Assembly: GCA_010093485.1 (NCBI GenBank)
Contig: MU001500.1
Location: 1 to 14,200, forward strand
Direction of reading: 5' to 3'
Source: Karstenula rhodostoma CBS 690.94
Taxonomy: Eukaryota; Ascomycota; Dothideomycetes; Pleosporales; Didymosphaeriaceae
DNA: 14,200 nt
Position 1 is the stretch's first letter, and every line of letters starts with the position of its first letter. Below the pieces are notes generated by a model, which saw only the letters and a program-made list of their open reading frames with translations, had not been told where the DNA came from and ran no database searches. This document shows positions 10,101 to 14,200 of this stretch, piece by piece. Made by a program: the position numbers and the translations under genes.

Positions 10101-13100
10101 CTAGATATACTAGACTAAAAGGCTATCTACTTTATAAAAAAAAAAATAATAAATAGTTTTTATAGACTTATCTCTATTATAGCCCTTATAATATTAAGGA
10201 ATAATAGTAATAAGACTATTATAGAGGAATATATTCTAGATATTAGTTATATAACTATTTTTAAGTTATAAACTTAATACCTTAGTACTATAGCTAGACT
10301 GGCTACTTATAAAGTATATAAGATCTAAGAGTATATTAAAAAATTTTTAAATAAGGTTATAATATTACTATATCTAGGTATAGTCTTTAATATTAGTAAG
10401 TAGATAACCTTTAGAGTCCTTTATATTAAATAATTATAAAAGCTATTAAATAATAAAACTAGTATTATACTTAAGTTATAGGTTATCTATATTAAAGATA
10501 CTAAAACTAGGGGTTATATTTTTTAGATCTTCTCTTAGTATATTCTATAGGATAGAGGGTAGCCCTACCTATATTTATATAAATACTAGCTAGTAGAAGA
10601 GGATAAATACCTCCTTAAATAGGTTACTTACTATAAAAAAGAATAAAGTAAGGTTTATTTTAATTCTATAAATAGTTATACTATTCTTATTCTAGTAGAT
10701 AAAGGTATCTAAGTTCTTTCTATATTAAAAGGTACTAAGGAAGTATACTATATTAATAAACTAATTTATAGAGATAGGATACTCTATAGTAAGGTAATTA
10801 TATATCTATATTTTAAATATATTATATAACTCTCTATTCTAATTCTCTACCTTATAGTTATTTAACTTAGTAATAAGAAAGCTAGCCTCCTCTTAAAAAA
10901 CTAGTAAATTAGAATTAAAATAATCTAGAGCCTCTATAGGTACTATATAGAGAAGTATATCTTAAAGATACTATAAACTAGTAAACCTATATATCTTTTT
11001 AAGGGCTAATATATTAATAGTAAAGTTATAAGCCTCTTAAAATCTATTATCTTAGGGGGAGAGACTAAAAAAGGCCACTAGGGTAATAAGGACGAGTTTA
11101 AACTAAGTAAACTAGTTAGTTTATTCTAGTAAGAAGAGCTAGAAAGTATAATAATATCCTTTAAATAGGTTTAAATATATATAGTTATAGTACTTTTTAA
11201 TAATAGGGGGAACTTCTATTATATCTAGATAGGTTATAACCTATTTTTAAGCTAGTTACTAATATTTTTATAGATAAAGAGTCTTAGATTATATAGCCCT
11301 AGAAAATAAAGTATAAAAGAAAAAGAGGAAGATTTTCTAGAGAGGATTAGTATAGTAAAGAGTAGAGTTTTAGTAAAATTTAATAGAAATTATAGAAATA
11401 TTATATTTATACTCCTATATTATTTAGATTTATATAAAGTAAGAGGTTTTTATTATTATATTTTACTATATATAAGTTATACTCTTTATAGTAATATATA
11501 GGTAGAAGAGCTTAGATTTAAGTTTAATTTTAGGTATAGTAATAAATGCTAGGTACGCTTACTATATAATAATACTAGTAAAGACCTCTAAAAATCTAGT
11601 ATATATTATCTATAGGTTTATAGATATAAAAGGTATACTAGATATAGATTATAATTATTATTCCTATATATACTATATCTATACTAAAGTATATTATAAC
11701 TAGAACTTTAGAGAAGAGGCTATACTATAATTTAGTTATATAATAAAAGTAATAGACTTAATTAAGAATAATATAGATTAAAAGTAATAAAAATTAGAAT
11801 ATAAATTAATTAGGGATATAGGGGTATTATATAATTTAAGTAGGGTTTCTATAATACTAGTAAAAGGTATCTTAAATTAATAGATTATATTAAGGTAGGT
11901 AAATAGGGGCGGGATAAAAGAAAAAAACTATTAGTTTATAACTATACTAATATAGTTAGAGTACTAGAAATAATACTTAGTTATACTATTATAGAAATAG
12001 CTATAGATTATATAACTATTATATAGATAGGTAAATATATTATACTTTATAATAGCTCTAGTAATAATTAAGCTATATATATTATAGTAATAGCTATTAC
12101 TATATACTAGTAAACTAGAATAGAGTACCTTAGTTTTAATAGGGATAATAAAGTTTTTATAATTCTATAGAAGAGGATAGTTATTAGATAGATTATTAAT
12201 TAACTCTTAAATTTTATATCTTTATTTAGGTATAGTAGTATTATAGTACTCTCTACTAAAATAAAAAAATACCTTACTAGAAAGGAGAGTATAGTAATAT
12301 AATATATAGGATATAAAGTTATAAGCTTTATTAAAATAAATAAATATTACTTAGGCTATAGTAGATAGAGAAGGTAGTCTCGATTTTAGCCCTAATCTAG
12401 GTTAAAATTAGTAGGCTATTAAGGTAGAGGGAATATATAGCGCTATTTAATTTTAGCTATAGTCTAGACTAAAATTAGATAGCTACTAAGCTAAACTAGA
12501 AAAATATTATATATTAATATATAATAAGGGTAATATAGCTACTAGTATTAAATAATAAATATACTAGTAATAATAGTATATATACTATTAGGTATTTATA
12601 AAGAAAAGAAACTAATTAAGAGTAATTTACTAGATATACTATAGTATATATATAAAACTATATATTCTAGAGGCCCTATATATAGGGAAGTATATAATAA
12701 AGATAACTCTACTAGTAATATTTTTATAGTACCTATACTAGAGAATATAGTATAATAAGTATATTAATATACTTTAAAAAAAAATATTATCTAGTTTATT
12801 ATATAAGAGTATAAGAGTTAGATAGTAAAGAATAAAAAGGTTAATATTAGAGAAATATATAAAAGTACTAGTAGGGTTAGTATTAAAAAGAGGCGTACTA
12901 AGAGATAGAATAATAAAGAGGAGAACTAAAATATAAAAAAAAAAAAGAAGGAGTAACTAAGAAAAGCCAGTATAAAAGAGGTAAATAAGAGACTAAAATA
13001 GAAGTTAAAAGAGATAATAATATAAGAAATAGTAAATATATAAGACTTATTTACTATAATAGCTAAAAATATTATAATAAGTAAAGAGAAGTAGAGATAT

Positions 13101-14039
13101 AAAAAGTTTATTTAGAATTTACTAAGAGTAGGTATAGATATAATAGGTAGTATAATTAATAGGGCTATAGTAGTTAGAGTAGTAGACTATTTATAGAATT
13201 AGAAAATAGTACTATAGGTATAGAGAATATAGTATAAGAAGGGAAAGAGGTTCTTTACTAATATAGGAAATAGAGTAAGTAAACTTATAGTAGGAGAAGG
13301 TATATTATCTAGAGAAAATAGAGGAAATAATATAAATTAAAAATAAGACTAGCTAGTATTATTATAGTATTTAAGAGGTATATATATAGAGTCTAGCCTT
13401 ATAAGGGGGAATATAGTAAGGTTTATATTATTATATATAATAGTAAAGTAGGACTAAACTATTAAAATTATTAGAGAGATAAAATAGTAATAGATATAGA
13501 TAATAATTTAGATAGAATTTAAAGTAGTAGAAATAATAATATAGGAATAAAAAGTACTATTTAATAAATAAAAAAAAGGCTATATAACTATAATAAAGGA
13601 ATACTTATTTAGAGTTTTATATTATATAGTAGAAGGGGAAGAAGCTATAAAGTATATAGACCTATTTATATAAAAAGAGTTTAGAAAATAGTTAGAAATA
13701 AAAAAGAGGTAGTATATACTAAAGATAAAGTTTAAAATTAAAATATTTATAATTTTACCTTAGAATACTATCTTAAATATATATATTAAAAGAGGTATAA
13801 CTATAGTATAGTTTAGCTTCTAGATAGATATAGTTATAAAGTATAATAAGGAGGTATTTAAAAGTTCTATAGTAATTAAGGATATATATATTACCTATAT
13901 AATAGATAGATTACCTTCTAAAAAATTATTACTAGAGGAATTATTAGATAGCGACTTAGTAAGATATAACTTAATAAGAAGTCTATAGCCAGTATATTAT
14001 ATTATTAAAAAAAAAAGTTTTAATAATATTAGTATATAG
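7161..14039 (+). pseudogene. Relic reading frame C, about 2,290 codons, RIP-inactivated, unrecognised
   Basis: The phase with codons starting at positions divisible by three stays readable from two ATA codons (former ATG) at 7161 and 7164 to TAG at 14037-14039, with no indel found. Stops are TAA or TAG only, and are fewest at 8860-9140 and 12600-14030. The N-terminus looks basic (MAKGNRNKSYSRGSKRM). At 8325-8354 there are ten consecutive TAN codons, best explained as a former His/Gln run. Readable blocks include PSKTRFTILTNLSTYLDKAM (near 8610), LSKGYNINRKFKKLKGLALF (near 9015), GETKKGH (near 11060) and VPMLENMVQQ (near 12730). From about 12880 it reads KKRRTKR and then a lysine-rich stretch, probably a nuclear signal. 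The C-terminus reads LPSKKLLLEELLDSDLVRYN (near 13910). At 11530-11890 another plus-strand phase also looks protein-like, so an intron or overlapping gene there is possible. The length suits a large subtelomeric protein or an element polyprotein, but I recognise no domain. Confidence is highest for 8500-10800 and 12480-14039. Confidence 0.6.
8325..8354 (+). other. Ten consecutive TAN codons, fossil His/Gln tract in relic C
   Basis: In the phase of relic C the codons from 8325 are TAT, TAG, TAT, TAA, TAT, TAG, TAC, TAC, TAA, TAA. RIP turns every CAN codon into TAN, so the simplest ancestor is a run of CAT/CAC and CAG/CAA codons, a histidine- and glutamine-rich tract. Further clusters of TAN codons occur at about 7930-8110 in the same phase. 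Such tracts are common in fungal regulatory proteins. Tyrosine-rich ancestry or a non-coding stretch is the alternative. Confidence 0.5.
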
Positions 14040-14058
14040 GAGGATATACCTTATAATA

Positions 14059-14077
14059 GGGGTTAATAGAAAAGTTT
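14059..14077 (+). repeat. GGGG plus TAGAAAAGTTT motif after relic C
   Basis: GGGG (14059-14062) is followed by TTAA and an exact TAGAAAAGTTT (14067-14077), about 20 bases after the last codon of relic C. This is the fifth exact copy of the 11-mer, all on the plus strand. No right-hand C arm is visible here. Confidence 0.6.
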
Positions 14078-14102
14078 AGATATATATAAAGAATTATACT
14101 AA

Positions 14103-14142
14103 GGGGGACTATAGAAAAGTTATAAACTTTTATAACTACCCC
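14103..14142. repeat. G5...C4 bulged palindrome with AAAAGTT/AACTTTT core
   Basis: GGGGG (14103-14107) and CCCC (14139-14142) bracket a perfect inner stem, AAAAGTT (14115-14121) with AACTTTT (14125-14131), loop ATA. The left side carries TATAGAAAAGTT, one base short of the recurrent 11-mer. It lies about 65 bases after the end of relic C and has a terminator-like or element-terminus-like form. Confidence 0.6.
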
Positions 14143-14164
14143 TATTATAGTTTCTAGATACTAG

Positions 14165-14200
14165 GTATTAGTTAATAGAATAATTAGTATTAGTTAATAG
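14165..14200. repeat. 22-bp direct repeat cut by the window end
   Basis: GTATTAGTTAATAG is at 14165-14178 and again at 14187-14200, 22 bases apart. The second copy runs to the last base, so a longer tandem array may continue outside the window. Confidence 0.6.

Larger units (their letters stand above)
195..14200. other. RIP-saturated subtelomeric AT-rich domain
   Basis: The whole stretch is dominated by TA, AT, AA and TT steps, while CA and TG are almost absent (about 18 found by eye, where well over a thousand would be expected from base content). CG is also very rare, about 16 sites. CC, CT, GA and GG steps remain common, so this is not simply low GC. Loss of CpA on both strands with gain of TpA is the hallmark of RIP in Pezizomycotina. 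Such domains are normally made of duplicated mobile elements or subtelomeric repeats and are expected to be heterochromatic. No in-frame TGA stop can exist here, because TG is gone. Confidence 0.93.

Noticed and set aside
195..14200. Mitochondrial DNA, or the genome of an AT-rich protist.
   Set aside because: The window begins with a nuclear TTAGGG telomere, and the bias is specific to CA/TG and CG rather than low GC in general.
1..14200. Reverse transcriptase (YxDD, YLDDIL), integrase/transposase DDE, and RecQ/DEAD-box helicase motifs in RIP-altered form.
   Set aside because: Strings of the right type were looked for on both strands, but no candidate had the neighbouring motifs in phase.
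195..14200. A centromere.
   Set aside because: RIP-rich DNA can be centromeric in some fungi, but the telomere at base 1 makes this a chromosome end.

Overview
The window is a chromosome end from a filamentous ascomycete (Pezizomycotina-type fungus). It opens with about 16 copies of CCCTAA (TTAGGG on the other strand). After a short GC-rich stretch of normal base use (96-194), everything else (195-14200) is extremely AT-rich DNA in which the dinucleotides CA and TG are almost absent, CG is rare, and TA is hugely over-represented. This is the signature of repeat-induced point mutation (RIP, C to T mainly at CpA), here close to saturation: by eye I find only about 18 CA or TG in 14 kb. RIP is known from Pezizomycotina. 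I cannot name the genus.

Layout: telomere (1-95); unmutated subtelomeric island (96-194); RIP-mutated DNA without a gene I can support but with short tandem repeats and a 52-base homopurine tract (195-1685); two consecutive minus-strand relic reading frames, B (about 3824 to 1686) and A (6636 to 3862); an intergenic region with three copies of a 70-bp tandem repeat (6641-6852), an A13 run and two copies of a recurrent 11-mer (7010, 7085); one very long plus-strand relic frame, C (about 7161 to 14039); and a short 3' flank with further copies of the same motif and a 22-bp repeat cut by the window end.

The most notable result is that A, B and C each keep one codon phase over their whole length (924, about 710 and about 2,290 codons). 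In-frame nonsense codons are only TAA and TAG, which is what RIP makes from CAA, CAG and TGG. I found no indel. The genes were therefore apparently intact when RIP hit them, and they decayed only by C-to-T changes. A/B and C are divergently arranged around a repeat-bearing intergenic region, like the two arms of one large element or a subtelomeric gene pair. I found no reverse transcriptase, integrase, transposase, RecQ helicase, PKS/NRPS or NLR motif that I would defend. The proteins are unrecognised, and a RIP-reversed profile search is the decisive test. No tRNA, rRNA, CRISPR array or functional gene was seen.
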